DNA of 55,362 nt, taken from assembly GCA_900546345.1 (NCBI GenBank), contig URCI01000014.1, forward strand, positions 1-55,362. Direction: 5' to 3'. The first letter of the stretch is position 1; every line of letters begins with the position of its first letter. Under the pieces are notes generated by a model. That model made no database searches. It was not told where the DNA came from and saw only the letters and a list, made by a program, of their open reading frames with translations. Below are positions 41,683 to 51,504 of this stretch, piece by piece. The position numbers were made by a program, and so were the translations under genes. Source of the DNA: an uncultured Prevotella sp. Lineage in GTDB: Bacteria > Bacteroidota > Bacteroidia > Bacteroidales > Bacteroidaceae.

Positions 41683-42609
41683 ATGAGTACTCAAAATATG
41701 GCACACAAGCTGACAGGAGCAGTAGAGCGGTTATCAGAACCCACTTCGCTCAAAGGACTGTTTCATCAGCATCGGGATGGCTATCCACTTCCTTCAAGCA
41801 CGGTGCTTGAAGAAATTATCCAGTTGGCACGCGCCATCCTCTTTCCGGGCTATTTTGGAAAGTCACAGGTCAATATCAAAACCATCAAATATCAGATTGG
41901 CGTGAATGTGGAGCGATTGCAAAAATTGCTCTCTGAGCAAATATTGGCAGGATTATGTTTTTCTGATAACGATGATGGCGAGACAAAAAGTTCATCTGCT
42001 GCCGCTTGCAGTATCAAGGATCTGAAGACGCTCAAGGAAGAAGCGCGTGAAATGGCTACAGAGCTGATCAGCCGCTTGCCAGCCATCCGTCGGATTCTCG
42101 GTACAGATGTCGTAGCCGCATACAACGGCGATCCCGCTGCCACCAGCATTGCCGAGATCCTGGCTTGCTATCCTGTGATTAAGACGTTGACCATCTTTCG
42201 TGTGGCTCACGAGCTCTTCGTGATGGGCGTTCCCCTCATTCCACGTATGATGACAGAGATAGCACATTCCGAAACCGGCATGGACATCCATCCGGGAGCA
42301 ACCATCGGACCCTCTTTCACCATCGACCATGGCACAGGTGTCGTCATTGGCGAGACCTGTATCATCGGCAAGAACGTCAAGCTCTATCAAGGTGTCACGC
42401 TCGGGGCCAAGAGTTTCCCGCTTGACGAGCATGGCAACCCGATCAAGGGCATTCCCCGTCACCCGATCATCGAGGACGATGTGGTCATCTATGCCAATGC
42501 CACCGTTCTGGGCCGCGTGACCATTGGTAAGGGATGTGTCGTAGGCGCCAACACGTGGGTCATGGAGGACATGGCACCACAGACAAAGATCTACAACAAA
42601 AGCAAATAA
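41683..42609 (+). CDS. Serine O-acetyltransferase, long form
   Basis: A 308-aa enzyme making O-acetylserine for cysteine synthesis. The N-terminal helical half (about 1-180) is followed by HSETGMDIHPGATIGPSFTI, HGTGVVIGETCIIGKNVKLYQGVTLGAKSF and a left-handed beta helix of hexapeptide repeats ending in VVGANTWVMEDM. The long N-terminal half matches the EpsC/SrpH-type serine acetyltransferases of Bacteroidetes and plants rather than E. coli CysE. The start at 41683 (MSTQNMAHK) follows the promoter box. No cysK is nearby. Confidence 0.88.
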   Translation: MSTQNMAHKLTGAVERLSEPTSLKGLFHQHRDGYPLPSSTVLEEIIQLARAILFPGYFGKSQVNIKTIKYQIGVNVERLQKLLSEQILAGLCFSDNDDGETKSSSAAACSIKDLKTLKEEAREMATELISRLPAIRRILGTDVVAAYNGDPAATSIAEILACYPVIKTLTIFRVAHELFVMGVPLIPRMMTEIAHSETGMDIHPGATIGPSFTIDHGTGVVIGETCIIGKNVKLYQGVTLGAKSFPLDEHGNPIKGIPRHPIIEDDVVIYANATVLGRVTIGKGCVVGANTWVMEDMAPQTKIYNKSK

Positions 42610-42648
42610 CAGACATTCATATCACTTTTATATTTATTTATCACTAAA

Positions 42649-44175
42649 ATGGAATTCGAACTCATCGCCAAGACATTCATGGGCTTGGAGCCCGTCCTGG
42701 CACAAGAGCTAACCCAACTGGGTGCTAACAATGTGCAAATCGGTCGCCGCATGGTATCCTTCACAGGTGACAAGGAAATGATGTACCGCGCCAACTTCCA
42801 ACTGCATACTGCCATTCGCATCCTCAAACCTATCAAGCATTTCAAAGCTCGCTCCGCAGAAGACGTCTACGCAGAGGTACAGAAAATCGATTGGAGCCAA
42901 TATATCCTTGAAGGAAAAACATTCTCGGTAGACACTGTCGTCTATTCCGATGACTTCCGCAATTCGCGCTTTGTGACCTATAAGGTGAAAGACGCCATCG
43001 TCGACCAGTTCCGTGAGAAAACGGGCAAACGCCCCAACATCTCTGTCTCCAATCCCGACATCCGTCTCCACATACATATTGCCAACGACGATGCCACCAT
43101 CGCGCTCGATTCCAGTGGTGAAAGCCTTCACCGCAGAGGCTATCGACAGGAAAGCGTCGAAGCACCGCTCAATGAAGTGCTGGCTGCCGGCATGATCCTG
43201 ATGACAGGATGGAAAGGCGACTGCGACTTCATCGACCCGATGTGTGGCTCCGGCACCATCCTTATCGAGGCTGCCCTGATCGCACGCAACATCTCTCCGG
43301 GAGTGTTCCGCAAAGAGTTTGCGTTTGAGAAATGGCCCGACTTCGACCAGAATCTCTTCGACGAGATCTACAACGATGATTCACAAGAGCGCGAGTTCGC
43401 ACATCATATCTATGGCTACGACATCGATATGAAAGCCGTCAACACGGCAAAACTCAATGTCAAGGCCGCCGGATTGTCAAAAGAGATCACCGTGGAGCAA
43501 CAGGACTTCAAGAACTTCAAGAAACCTGAACAGAAGAGCATCATCGTCACCAACCCACCCTATGGCGAGCGCATCTCCACACCCAACCTGTTGGGCACCT
43601 ATCGCATGATCGGCGAAAGACTGAAAAATGCTTTCGGCGGCAACGAGGCCTGGATCCTTAGCTACCGCGAGGAATGCTTTGAGCAGATCGGACTGAAGCC
43701 AAGTCTGAAGATACCTCTTTATAATGGCTCATTGGAATGTGAGTTCCGCAAATATGTGCTCTTCGACGGCAAGATGAAAGACTTCCGCTCTGAAGGTGGT
43801 ATTGTCAAGACCGATGAAGAGAAACGCGAGATGGCTCAAAAGCATCGCTTCAAGAAAAACCGTGAATTCAAGCAGCGCCTTGAAGAAGAGGAATCCAACG
43901 AGGAAGGAGATATCCGCTCGTTTAAGTTCCATTCCTTCCCAGCTCCGGGCAGCCGCCCTCAGCGCCATTTCGACAATGATGACTTCAAAGGTCGTAAGCG
44001 TGGCGGTGGCGACTACAAAGCACGCCGCGATGACGACGACTTCAAAGGCCGTAAACGCGGAGACGATTTCAAAAACCGCAGACGCGGGGATGACTTCCGT
44101 GGGCATAGCGACAGATCCAGTCGACGTGGCAATGACAAGTTCGGGAAAAACAGACGCTTTGAAGATGAAGATTAA
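42649..44175 (+). CDS. THUMP-domain rRNA methyltransferase (RlmL N-terminal type) with a repetitive basic tail
   Basis: A 508-aa RNA N2-guanine methyltransferase-like protein. The THUMP domain (about 40-165) shows FRNSRFVTYKVKDAIVDQF and RPNISVSNPDIRLHIHI; the methyltransferase core has DPMCGSGTILIEAALIARN, GYDIDMKAVNTAKLN and the catalytic VTNPPYGERI. This corresponds to the first half of E. coli RlmL, which methylates G2445 of 23S rRNA. The last 65 residues are unusual: DDFKGRKRG-like units repeated four times, rich in Arg, Asp and Gly, suggesting an RNA-binding disordered tail. It overlaps the next gene by 11 nt. Confidence 0.88.
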   Translation: MEFELIAKTFMGLEPVLAQELTQLGANNVQIGRRMVSFTGDKEMMYRANFQLHTAIRILKPIKHFKARSAEDVYAEVQKIDWSQYILEGKTFSVDTVVYSDDFRNSRFVTYKVKDAIVDQFREKTGKRPNISVSNPDIRLHIHIANDDATIALDSSGESLHRRGYRQESVEAPLNEVLAAGMILMTGWKGDCDFIDPMCGSGTILIEAALIARNISPGVFRKEFAFEKWPDFDQNLFDEIYNDDSQEREFAHHIYGYDIDMKAVNTAKLNVKAAGLSKEITVEQQDFKNFKKPEQKSIIVTNPPYGERISTPNLLGTYRMIGERLKNAFGGNEAWILSYREECFEQIGLKPSLKIPLYNGSLECEFRKYVLFDGKMKDFRSEGGIVKTDEEKREMAQKHRFKKNREFKQRLEEEESNEEGDIRSFKFHSFPAPGSRPQRHFDNDDFKGRKRGGGDYKARRDDDDFKGRKRGDDFKNRRRGDDFRGHSDRSSRRGNDKFGKNRRFEDED

Positions 44176-46363
44176 AAACATTACCATAGGTGTTCTCTTG
44201 GCCATGACTACATTATCAGCAGGAGCACAACAAAAAACAGCAGCCCTCAAGCAGTTCTCGCTTGAAGACCTGAACTTCGGCGGGAAAAACTACCATCAGA
44301 TGACCGCCAAGAACCGCTGGACGGCGTGGTGGGGCGACACCCCCATCAGGCTGGATGCGGAAGAATGTGCGCTCATCGATCCTGCAACGGGTAAGGAGAA
44401 GAGGCTCTTCACGCTTGACGACATCAGAAAGGCCGGTGGAGAGGAAGGAAAGAAAATCCACTCGCTCTACTATGTCTCTTTCCCCTCTGCTGACAAAACC
44501 GTGGCGCTCATCGACTACGGCAAAGGACGGGCGCTCTATGACTTCAAGGCCAAGCAACTGATAGGGACACATGAGATCAAGGGGCCGGTTGTCTCCAGTG
44601 ATTACTGTCCTGTCTCTGAATGTACAGCCTATGTCAGTGGCGGACAGCTCAATATACTCGACGGCAAAGGCCACACCGTGACACTGACCAAGGATGGCTC
44701 CCGCGATATTGTCTATGGACAAAGTGTACACCGCGATGAGTTTGGTTGGAACAAAGGCACTTTTTGGAGTCCCGATGGCACCCAACTGCTTTTCACGCGT
44801 ATGGATCAGAGCATGGTCACCGACTTCCCACTCGTCAATATCCCTTCGGCAAGCGAAAGCCTGGAGACGGGCAAACCGGGAGTCATCGCCACACCGGCCC
44901 CGGAGAAATATCCGATGGCTGGTCAGAAGATGCACAAAGTGACGTTGGGCATCTATAACCTCAAAAAGGGATCGGTCATCTATCTCAAGGCCGGAGACCC
45001 CACAGACCGCTACTTCACCAATCCTGCCTGGAGCCCCGATGGCAAGACCATCTATCTCTTTGAGCTCAACCGCGATCAGAACGATTGCCGCCTGGTGAGT
45101 TACGACGCTGCAACAGGCGAAAAGAAGGCGGAGCTCTACCGCGAGACCGATGAAAAATATGTTGAGCCCCTCCACCCGATCGTCTTTTTGCCGTGGGACA
45201 GCAGCAAGTTTATCATGCAGTCACAAAAAGACGGTTTTAACCATCTCTACCTGTTCAACAAGAATGGCAAACTGTTGCGACAGCTGACCCAAGGCTCCTG
45301 GGTGGTAATGGACATGCTGGGCTTTAATACCAAGCTCAAGACGATCGTCTATGCCTCGAATGAGTGCAGTCCCATCCAACGCAATACTTGGATGGTCAGC
45401 GTCAAGAATGGCAAGCGCACGCTTCTGGACAACGGCAAGGGATGGCACAACGCCTCACTGAGCGAGAGCGGCACCCTGCTGGTGGACAACTATCAGGAGC
45501 CTGATGTTCCCCGAAACATTGACTTGGTCACCATCGCGCCCAAAAAGACTGTCCGCTGGTTTACCGCTCCCGACCCATGGAAAGGATATGCCGTTCCGGA
45601 ATATCGTTGCGGCACCATCAAGGCGGCTGATGGCAAGACCGACCTCTACTACCGCATGGTGATGCCTGTAGGCTTTGATAAAACCAAGAAGTATCCGACC
45701 ATTGTCTATGTCTATGGTGGTCCCCACGCACATAATGTAGACGCCCGCTGGCACTATTGCAGCCGTGGTTGGGAAACCTACATGGCACAGAAAGGCTATC
45801 TGCTCTTCATTCTCGACAACCGGGGCAGTGAAAACCGGGGCAAGGACTTTGAGCAGGTGACCTTCCGTCATCTCGGCGATCATGAAGTGGAAGACCAGAT
45901 GGAGGGCGTGAAATACCTCAAGAGTCTGAGCTATGTCGACAGCACGCGGCTGGGTGTTCACGGCTGGAGCTTTGGCGGATTCATGACCATCAACATGATG
46001 ACGACCCACCCCGACGTGTTTAAGGTGGGCGTAGCGGGTGGCCCTGTCATTGACTGGAAATGGTACGAGGTGATGTATGGCGAACGCTATATGGACACTC
46101 CACAAACCAATCCCGACGGTTATGCCCATTCGAGTCTGCTGCCCAAGGCCAAGAACCTCAAGGGCAAACTGCAGATCATCATCGGACTCAATGATCCTGT
46201 TGTCGTGCCACAACATGCTCTGACCTTTATCAAGCAGTGCATACAAGACGGCACACAACCCGATTTCTTTGTTTATCCAGGTGAGCCTCATAACATGCGG
46301 GGACATCAGTCCACACATCTCCACGAGCGCATCTCACAATATTTCGACGACTATCTGAAATGA
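44165..46363 (+). CDS. Dipeptidyl peptidase IV-type serine peptidase (S9B)
   Basis: A 732-aa secreted peptidase. The start at 44165 (MKIKNITIGVLLAMTTLSAG) opens a signal peptide ending at AGAQ; the frame is open farther upstream but that part lies inside the methyltransferase gene. A beta-propeller domain (about 60-480; RMDQSMVTDFPLVNI, SQKDGFNHLYLFN, NECSPIQRNTW) is followed by the alpha/beta hydrolase domain with Ser602 in HGWSFGGFM, Asp677 in GLNDPVV and His709 in GEPHNM. It cleaves Xaa-Pro dipeptides, in the periplasm or at the surface. The next gene, another proline-type peptidase, overlaps by 4 nt. Confidence 0.9.
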   Translation: MKIKNITIGVLLAMTTLSAGAQQKTAALKQFSLEDLNFGGKNYHQMTAKNRWTAWWGDTPIRLDAEECALIDPATGKEKRLFTLDDIRKAGGEEGKKIHSLYYVSFPSADKTVALIDYGKGRALYDFKAKQLIGTHEIKGPVVSSDYCPVSECTAYVSGGQLNILDGKGHTVTLTKDGSRDIVYGQSVHRDEFGWNKGTFWSPDGTQLLFTRMDQSMVTDFPLVNIPSASESLETGKPGVIATPAPEKYPMAGQKMHKVTLGIYNLKKGSVIYLKAGDPTDRYFTNPAWSPDGKTIYLFELNRDQNDCRLVSYDAATGEKKAELYRETDEKYVEPLHPIVFLPWDSSKFIMQSQKDGFNHLYLFNKNGKLLRQLTQGSWVVMDMLGFNTKLKTIVYASNECSPIQRNTWMVSVKNGKRTLLDNGKGWHNASLSESGTLLVDNYQEPDVPRNIDLVTIAPKKTVRWFTAPDPWKGYAVPEYRCGTIKAADGKTDLYYRMVMPVGFDKTKKYPTIVYVYGGPHAHNVDARWHYCSRGWETYMAQKGYLLFILDNRGSENRGKDFEQVTFRHLGDHEVEDQMEGVKYLKSLSYVDSTRLGVHGWSFGGFMTINMMTTHPDVFKVGVAGGPVIDWKWYEVMYGERYMDTPQTNPDGYAHSSLLPKAKNLKGKLQIIIGLNDPVVVPQHALTFIKQCIQDGTQPDFFVYPGEPHNMRGHQSTHLHERISQYFDDYLK

Positions 46364-47682
46364 AAGAGCATGGTGTTTCACGGTGGACCACAAGCCTGAG
46401 GCTTCTGCCTCTGCTCGTGGCGATGCTCCTTCCCCTGCAGATGTGGGGAGAGGACATTAAAAATCTACTGACACAACTGCCGGGAATCTCGAACGTGACG
46501 ACGCTCAAGAGCACCACTTATGACCACAAATATCTGATGGAAATCCGACAGTGGGTCGATCCCAACGACACGACCGTCGGCGCTTTCCAGCAACGTGTCA
46601 TCGTCTGCCATGTAGGTTTCGACCGTCCAACCGTATTGGTCACAGAAGGATATACGTGCAACTACGCTTTGAAAGAAGGTTATGCCGAGGAGCTCTCCAA
46701 ACTTTTCAATGCCAATCTCGTCTTTGTAGAATATCGCTATTTCGCTTCCTCAACGCCCCAGCCGTGCGACTGGCGCTATCTCACCGTCGAGAACTCATTG
46801 GCGGACCTGCACCATGTCAACACCACCTTCCGTCGTCTCTACACCGGCAAATGGATGGCTACCGGCATCAGCAAGGGCGGACAGACTTGTCTGTTCTATC
46901 GTGTGTTCTATCCCAACGATGTAGATATTTCCGTGCCTTATGTGGCTCCCCTGAACCGCAAGGTCGAAGACGGACGCCACGAACCTTTCCTTAGAGAACA
47001 GGTCGGCACCGCAAAGGAGCGCGAACGGGTACTGAACTTCCAAAAGACCGTCTTGCAACGGCGTAGCAGTCTGATGCCGCTCTTCAAAGACTACGTATCG
47101 AAGAATCGGCTCACCTTCCGTGCACCGCTCGACGAGATCTACGATTTATGTGTACTGGAGTATGCTTTTGCCTTTTGGCAATGGGGCACACCGGCCAGCA
47201 CCATACCGAGTTCCACAGCCAGTGATGCTACGCTCTTCAATCATCTGATGCGCATCAGCAATCCGGGCTATTTCTCGATCGAGTCTTCTGATTTGTCTTT
47301 CAATGTGCAAGCCGCGAAGCAACTGGGATATTATGGTTACGATGTGAAGCCGCTGCATAAGTGGCTTTCAGTCAAGACGACCAAGGATTACCTACGGCGT
47401 ATCATGCTCCCGGACAGTCTCCGTCATGAGCCTTTCGATGCCACGCTCTATCACAAGACGATGACGTTTTTGCGACACAACGACCCCAAGATGATTTTCA
47501 TCTACGGTGGGTTGGATCCCTGGGGCAGTTCCGGCGTGGCGAAACTCGACTTCCTTGCGAACAAGCGCAACATCCGTGTGTTTGTCTTGCCACGTGGCAG
47601 CCATGCCACACGCATCGCCTCGTTCCCGAAAATCGAGCGCGACGAGATCGTGGACATCATCAAGGAATGGCTGGCAGAATAA
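46360..47682 (+). CDS. Secreted serine peptidase, S37-like (PS-10 type)
   Basis: A 440-aa protein with a signal peptide (LLVAMLLPLQMWG). The alpha/beta hydrolase domain carries VLVTEGYTC, VFVEYRYFASSTP and the nucleophile motif ATGISKGGQT with Ser171, as in the S37 family of prolyl tripeptidyl peptidases from Streptomyces. The Asp is probably in YGGLDPWGSSG and the His in PRGSHATRI. It begins in the stop of the DPP IV gene (ATGA), so the two peptidases should be made together and may degrade proline-rich peptides in steps. Confidence 0.85.
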   Translation: MKEHGVSRWTTSLRLLPLLVAMLLPLQMWGEDIKNLLTQLPGISNVTTLKSTTYDHKYLMEIRQWVDPNDTTVGAFQQRVIVCHVGFDRPTVLVTEGYTCNYALKEGYAEELSKLFNANLVFVEYRYFASSTPQPCDWRYLTVENSLADLHHVNTTFRRLYTGKWMATGISKGGQTCLFYRVFYPNDVDISVPYVAPLNRKVEDGRHEPFLREQVGTAKERERVLNFQKTVLQRRSSLMPLFKDYVSKNRLTFRAPLDEIYDLCVLEYAFAFWQWGTPASTIPSSTASDATLFNHLMRISNPGYFSIESSDLSFNVQAAKQLGYYGYDVKPLHKWLSVKTTKDYLRRIMLPDSLRHEPFDATLYHKTMTFLRHNDPKMIFIYGGLDPWGSSGVAKLDFLANKRNIRVFVLPRGSHATRIASFPKIERDEIVDIIKEWLAE

Positions 47683-47806
47683 GTGGTGAGCCGACAAGAG
47701 GAGAATGACCAAGATCATGTCTTTCCCCAGTCAGGCAAGCGCCAGACATACACATTATTATATATAGCATAAGAACATCAAAGATAACTCTACAACTCAT
47801 CAGGTC

Positions 47807-49075
47807 ATGAAAATACTTTTGTTAGGAAGTGGCGGTCGCGAGCACGCCCTGGCATGGAAGATTGCCCAAAGCCCGAAATGTTCACAACTCTTCATTGCGC
47901 CGGGTAACGCCGGTACCAGCAATGTGGGTCAGAACGTAGCCATCAGCGTCAATGATTTCGATGCACTGAAAGACTTTGCCGTTGCCAACGCCATCGACAT
48001 GGTCGTCGTCGGCCCTGAAGACCCCTTGGTCCGCGGTGTCTACGATGCCTTTAAAGCCGACAGTCGCACAGCCTCTATCCCTGTCATTGGTCCGAGCAAG
48101 CAGGGAGCTGTTCTCGAAGGTAGTAAAGACTTCGCCAAGGGCTTCATGAAGCGGCATCACATTCCCACGGCAGCCTATGAGACCTTTGACGGCACAACAG
48201 TAGAGGAGGGTATCCGCTTCCTCGAAACCTTGCAACCTCCTTATGTGCTCAAAGCCGACGGACTTGCAGCCGGCAAGGGCGTGCTGATCGTTCCGACGCT
48301 CGAAGAGGCTAAGAAAGAATTCCGAGAGATGCTCGGCGGCATGTTTGGCAATGCCTCTGCCAAAGTCGTCATCGAGGAATTCCTGAGCGGCATAGAGTGC
48401 TCTGTGTTTGTTCTCACAGATGGCAAGCACTATCAGATCCTTCCCGAAGCCAAAGACTATAAGCGCATCGGTGAGCATGACACGGGTCTGAACACCGGCG
48501 GCATGGGTAGCGTCTCCCCAGTGCCCTTCGCTGACAAAGAATGGATGAAAAAGGTCGAAGACCGCATCATCCGACCCACTGTTGAGGGACTGGCAGAAGA
48601 AAACATCGACTACAAAGGCTTTATCTTCTTTGGACTGATCAACGTCAAAGGCAACCCGATGGTCATCGAGTACAATTGTCGCATGGGAGACCCGGAGACA
48701 GAAACGGTCCTGCTGCGTCTGAAAAGCGACCTTGTCGATCTCTTTGAGGGAGTGGCCAACGGCGATCTCGACAAGCATCCGGTAGAGATAGATCCTCGGG
48801 CGGCCGTCTGTGTCATGCTGGTCAGTGGTGGTTATCCGCAAGCCTACAAGAAAGGCTACCCAATCACAGGTATTGACCAAGTGGAGGGCAGCATCGTCTT
48901 CCATTCAGGAACAAGCACGAAAGACGGGGAGGTGGTCACCAATGGCGGTCGCGTCATTGCTGTGTCGTCCTATGGCCGCAACAAGGAAGAAGCACTGAAG
49001 AAGAGTTTCCAAGAAGCACAGAAGATAAAGTTTGAAGGGAAATACTTCCGCAGTGATATTGGACAAGATCTCTAA
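47807..49075 (+). CDS. purD: Phosphoribosylamine--glycine ligase
   Basis: A 422-aa ATP-grasp enzyme of purine synthesis. Motifs: LLLGSGGREHALAWK, VGPEDPLVRG, GPSKQGAVLEGSKDFAK, YVLKADGLAAGKGVLI, VVIEEFLSGIECSVF, HDTGLNTGGMGSVSP, GLINVKGNPMVIEYNCRMGD and ETVLLRL. Length is normal. It stands alone on the plus strand 124 nt after the peptidase pair; no other pur gene is near. Confidence 0.96.
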   Translation: MKILLLGSGGREHALAWKIAQSPKCSQLFIAPGNAGTSNVGQNVAISVNDFDALKDFAVANAIDMVVVGPEDPLVRGVYDAFKADSRTASIPVIGPSKQGAVLEGSKDFAKGFMKRHHIPTAAYETFDGTTVEEGIRFLETLQPPYVLKADGLAAGKGVLIVPTLEEAKKEFREMLGGMFGNASAKVVIEEFLSGIECSVFVLTDGKHYQILPEAKDYKRIGEHDTGLNTGGMGSVSPVPFADKEWMKKVEDRIIRPTVEGLAEENIDYKGFIFFGLINVKGNPMVIEYNCRMGDPETETVLLRLKSDLVDLFEGVANGDLDKHPVEIDPRAAVCVMLVSGGYPQAYKKGYPITGIDQVEGSIVFHSGTSTKDGEVVTNGGRVIAVSSYGRNKEEALKKSFQEAQKIKFEGKYFRSDIGQDL

Positions 49076-49274
49076 CAGCGGGATACCCCTGTCCCCTACT
49101 CCTTCTCCAGACTCTCCCTCGGAAGAGGCGACCTGCGTCGTCTTTTCCGAGCCGGTGTCGTCGGAGTAAGCAGAAACAACAATCCCTCGCAGCCCATATG
49201 CCGGCGCTCCCCCGCATCTTGTATACAGGAGCGTCTTGGGCCATGGGCTCCATGAGGATAGACAGTATGATAGG

Positions 49275-50195
49275 ATGATAAGACGTTTACAGAACAGGAT
49301 AGCAGAGAGTCGCATGGCTTTGCCGGTGACGTTGACATACATGGCCGCTTTCATGGTCATTGAGGTATTGTTAGGACATGACTGGTGGATACAGATGGGA
49401 CTGTTGACCGTCTCCTCCATTCTCATGGCAGAGCTCAACAACGCCAATGCACTCATCCGCATCTACAGCCGCATGGTGTCATGCTCGTTTGTCGTGATGA
49501 ATATCATGGCTTGTTTCATGCTGGATTCCACCGACATAGGTTGGGCACAGATGGGAATGATCGTATTCTTCATCTGCTTGCTTCATGCTTATCAGGACGG
49601 GCGTGCGGCAGGCTGGGTTTTCTATGCCTTCGCAGCCCTTTCTCTGGCCAGCGTGCCTTTTGTCCACACCCTCTATCTTGTCCCTGTCTTATGGATCGTC
49701 ATGGCCACCAACGTGCTGGCCTTTTCCCTTCGCACCTTTCTGGCATCGCTGCTGGGCCTGACCACACCCTATTGGTTTATAGGGGCCTATGCCGTAGCCT
49801 TCCATCGTCTCGACTGGTTGGCTGCGCACTTTGTGTCACTAGTGCATCCGGGGCCTTTGTTTGATCTCACCCTTCTCAACAGCCATCAGGCTCTGACTTT
49901 TCTATTTCTGATGGTATTGGCCGCCTTGGGCAGCTGTCATTTCCTGTTGTTTTCTTATCAAGACAAGATCCGCACACGCATGATCTACGAGATGTTCATC
50001 ACGCTGAGCGTGTGTTGCCTGGCGCTCATGTTGGTCTTCCCTACCCTCTTCAATGGATTCATGGCATTGGCCCTCGTGGTCATAGCCCCGCTGATCGGCC
50101 ATTTCCTTGCCTTGACCCATTCCCGTCTGAGCAACATCATCTTTTTCGTCATCATTGCGGCCGCCTTGGCATTGACCGTATACAACCTCTTATAA
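49275..50195 (+). CDS. Polytopic membrane protein of unknown function
   Basis: A 306-aa protein with about nine hydrophobic helices and a short basic start MIRRLQNRIAESRMALP. The start at 49275 is preferred over a Met 13 codons upstream because the upstream part is outside the usual basic N terminus. It contains a conserved GHDWWIQM turn, FIGAYAVAFHRLDW and GPLFDLTLLNSHQ loops and a last helix pair. It resembles uncharacterised Bacteroidetes membrane proteins of the DUF6427 kind. No function is proposed. Confidence 0.75.
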   Translation: MIRRLQNRIAESRMALPVTLTYMAAFMVIEVLLGHDWWIQMGLLTVSSILMAELNNANALIRIYSRMVSCSFVVMNIMACFMLDSTDIGWAQMGMIVFFICLLHAYQDGRAAGWVFYAFAALSLASVPFVHTLYLVPVLWIVMATNVLAFSLRTFLASLLGLTTPYWFIGAYAVAFHRLDWLAAHFVSLVHPGPLFDLTLLNSHQALTFLFLMVLAALGSCHFLLFSYQDKIRTRMIYEMFITLSVCCLALMLVFPTLFNGFMALALVVIAPLIGHFLALTHSRLSNIIFFVIIAAALALTVYNLL

Positions 50196-50236
50196 ACATT
50201 CCACACAACGACATATATCCATAGGAGACAAAAGCT

Positions 50237-50692
50237 ATGATGGATGCCTTGACCCTTTTCTTGCAGCAATATGGCTACTGGGGCATGCTTTTGGCCGCTT
50301 TTCTGGCCGGAAGTTTCTTTCCCTTCAGCAGTGAAGCAGTGATGTTGGGCCTGCTCGCAGCCGGTTTGCATCCGATCCCGCTGGTCATCTATGGCACCAT
50401 CGGCAATGTGGCTGGCTCGCTGTTTAATTATTTTATAGGCCGTATGGGACGGCTGGAATGGATAGAGCGCTATCTCCACGTCAAAAGACGGGACATCGAC
50501 AAAGCCCAGCACTTCATGGCAGGACATGGTGCCTGGATGGGGTTCTTCGCCTTTCTGCCGATCCTGGGCTCTGCGATCACCATTGCCTTGGGTCTGATGC
50601 GGGCCAATTTTTGGATCAGCTTGGTGAGCATCGCACTTGGCAAAGCGATCAGATACGTCATTCTGATAGCTGGAGTGACCGCCATATTCTGA
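50237..50692 (+). CDS. YqaA-type DedA/SNARE-associated membrane protein
   Basis: A 151-aa inner-membrane protein with a DedA core: QQYGYWGMLLAAFLAGSFFP, FSSEAVMLGLLAAGLHP, the GNVAGSLFNYFIGRMG motif and GFFAFLPILGSAITIALGLM. It is short, as in YqaA; DedA proteins flip or move lipids. It lies 41 nt behind the polytopic protein gene and is probably co-transcribed with it. Confidence 0.85.
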   Translation: MMDALTLFLQQYGYWGMLLAAFLAGSFFPFSSEAVMLGLLAAGLHPIPLVIYGTIGNVAGSLFNYFIGRMGRLEWIERYLHVKRRDIDKAQHFMAGHGAWMGFFAFLPILGSAITIALGLMRANFWISLVSIALGKAIRYVILIAGVTAIF

Positions 50693-50783
50693 TAGTAAGT
50701 CCCAATTGATTGTTTACTTTTGACCGGTTTTTGTATCATTATGAAAGATATATTCCATAATTTATAAAAATATATCGGTTTTA

Positions 50784-50814
50784 TTTGTTATTTACAAATT
50801 ATTGTTTATCTTTG
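50784..50814 (+). promoter_or_regulatory. Promoter in front of the SusC remnant
   Basis: TTTG (50784-50787), 19 nt, TATCTTTG (50807-50814): consensus. It precedes a stretch (50815-51010) with a GCGCC/GGCGC hairpin at about 50861 and no gene; the start of the susC gene itself is missing. Confidence 0.7.
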
Positions 50815-50995
50815 CAACCATAAAAAGGACATTCACAAGACGATAAAGAGATTTTCATGAAGGCGCCAAAGGGGCGCAGCGTGAATGGACCCAAAAATAA
50901 ATCGAAATAGGCAATAGCCAAGTTAGAGAAAGAAGGCTTAGTGACTATCAACCGACGATAAGAGAGATCATAACGGTTAAGTATGTTTTAATAAT

Positions 50996-51504
50996 TTGGT
51001 TGTATGGATTATGAGCATCAACGGAGGTACCGATCAGTTCCAGTTCTACGGCAGTGGCAGTTACCTCTCCAATGAGGGCATTACCAACGGTGCCGACTTC
51101 AAGCGCTACAATGGCATGATGAAAGTCGACTACCAGGCGCGCAAATGGTTGAAGATCGGTGGTACGACACGATACATCCATACCAACAGCAACAGCAACA
51201 ACTATGCTTACTATGGTACACTCACCACGCCGTGCATCTATCCGGTATACATCCGTGATGCCTATGGCAATATCATGACCGACGCCAAGGCAAGGTCTAT
51301 GATTATGGCGACGGACTCGTCACGGGCGTCATTCGTCCCAACGACCGTGGCGACAACTACATTCAGGACGATATACTCACTGTGGCCAACAGCAACAGCA
51401 ATGCTTTTGGCTTCGCTGCCTACTCCGACATCTCGTTCCTAAGAGATTTCAAGCTCACGCTCAACGTCAATATCTACGACACGGGACTATTATACCTATT
51501 ATAG
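50996..51504 (+). pseudogene. SusC-type TonB-dependent receptor, broken fragment
   Basis: Only a piece of the receptor barrel remains. Homology begins near 51011 (SINGGTDQFQFYGSGSYL) and runs to about 51484 (KLTLNVNIYDT). The signal peptide, carboxypeptidase-like domain and plug are gone at the front and most of the barrel is gone at the back. A one-base deletion near 51285 shifts the frame: GACGCCAAGGCAAGG reads DAKAR, while GVYDYGDG-type SusC continues in the next frame as GKVYDYGDGLVTGVIRPN. SusC imports glycans across the outer membrane; this copy cannot. Confidence 0.85.

Noticed and set aside
43796..44164. N-terminal extension of the DPP IV frame
   Set aside because: It reads through the end of the methyltransferase gene, is low in protein-like character, and would bury the signal peptide that begins at 44165.
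47882..48904. 340-codon open frame on the minus strand
   Set aside because: It is antisense to purD, an unmistakable gene; the long frame is a by-product of codon bias.
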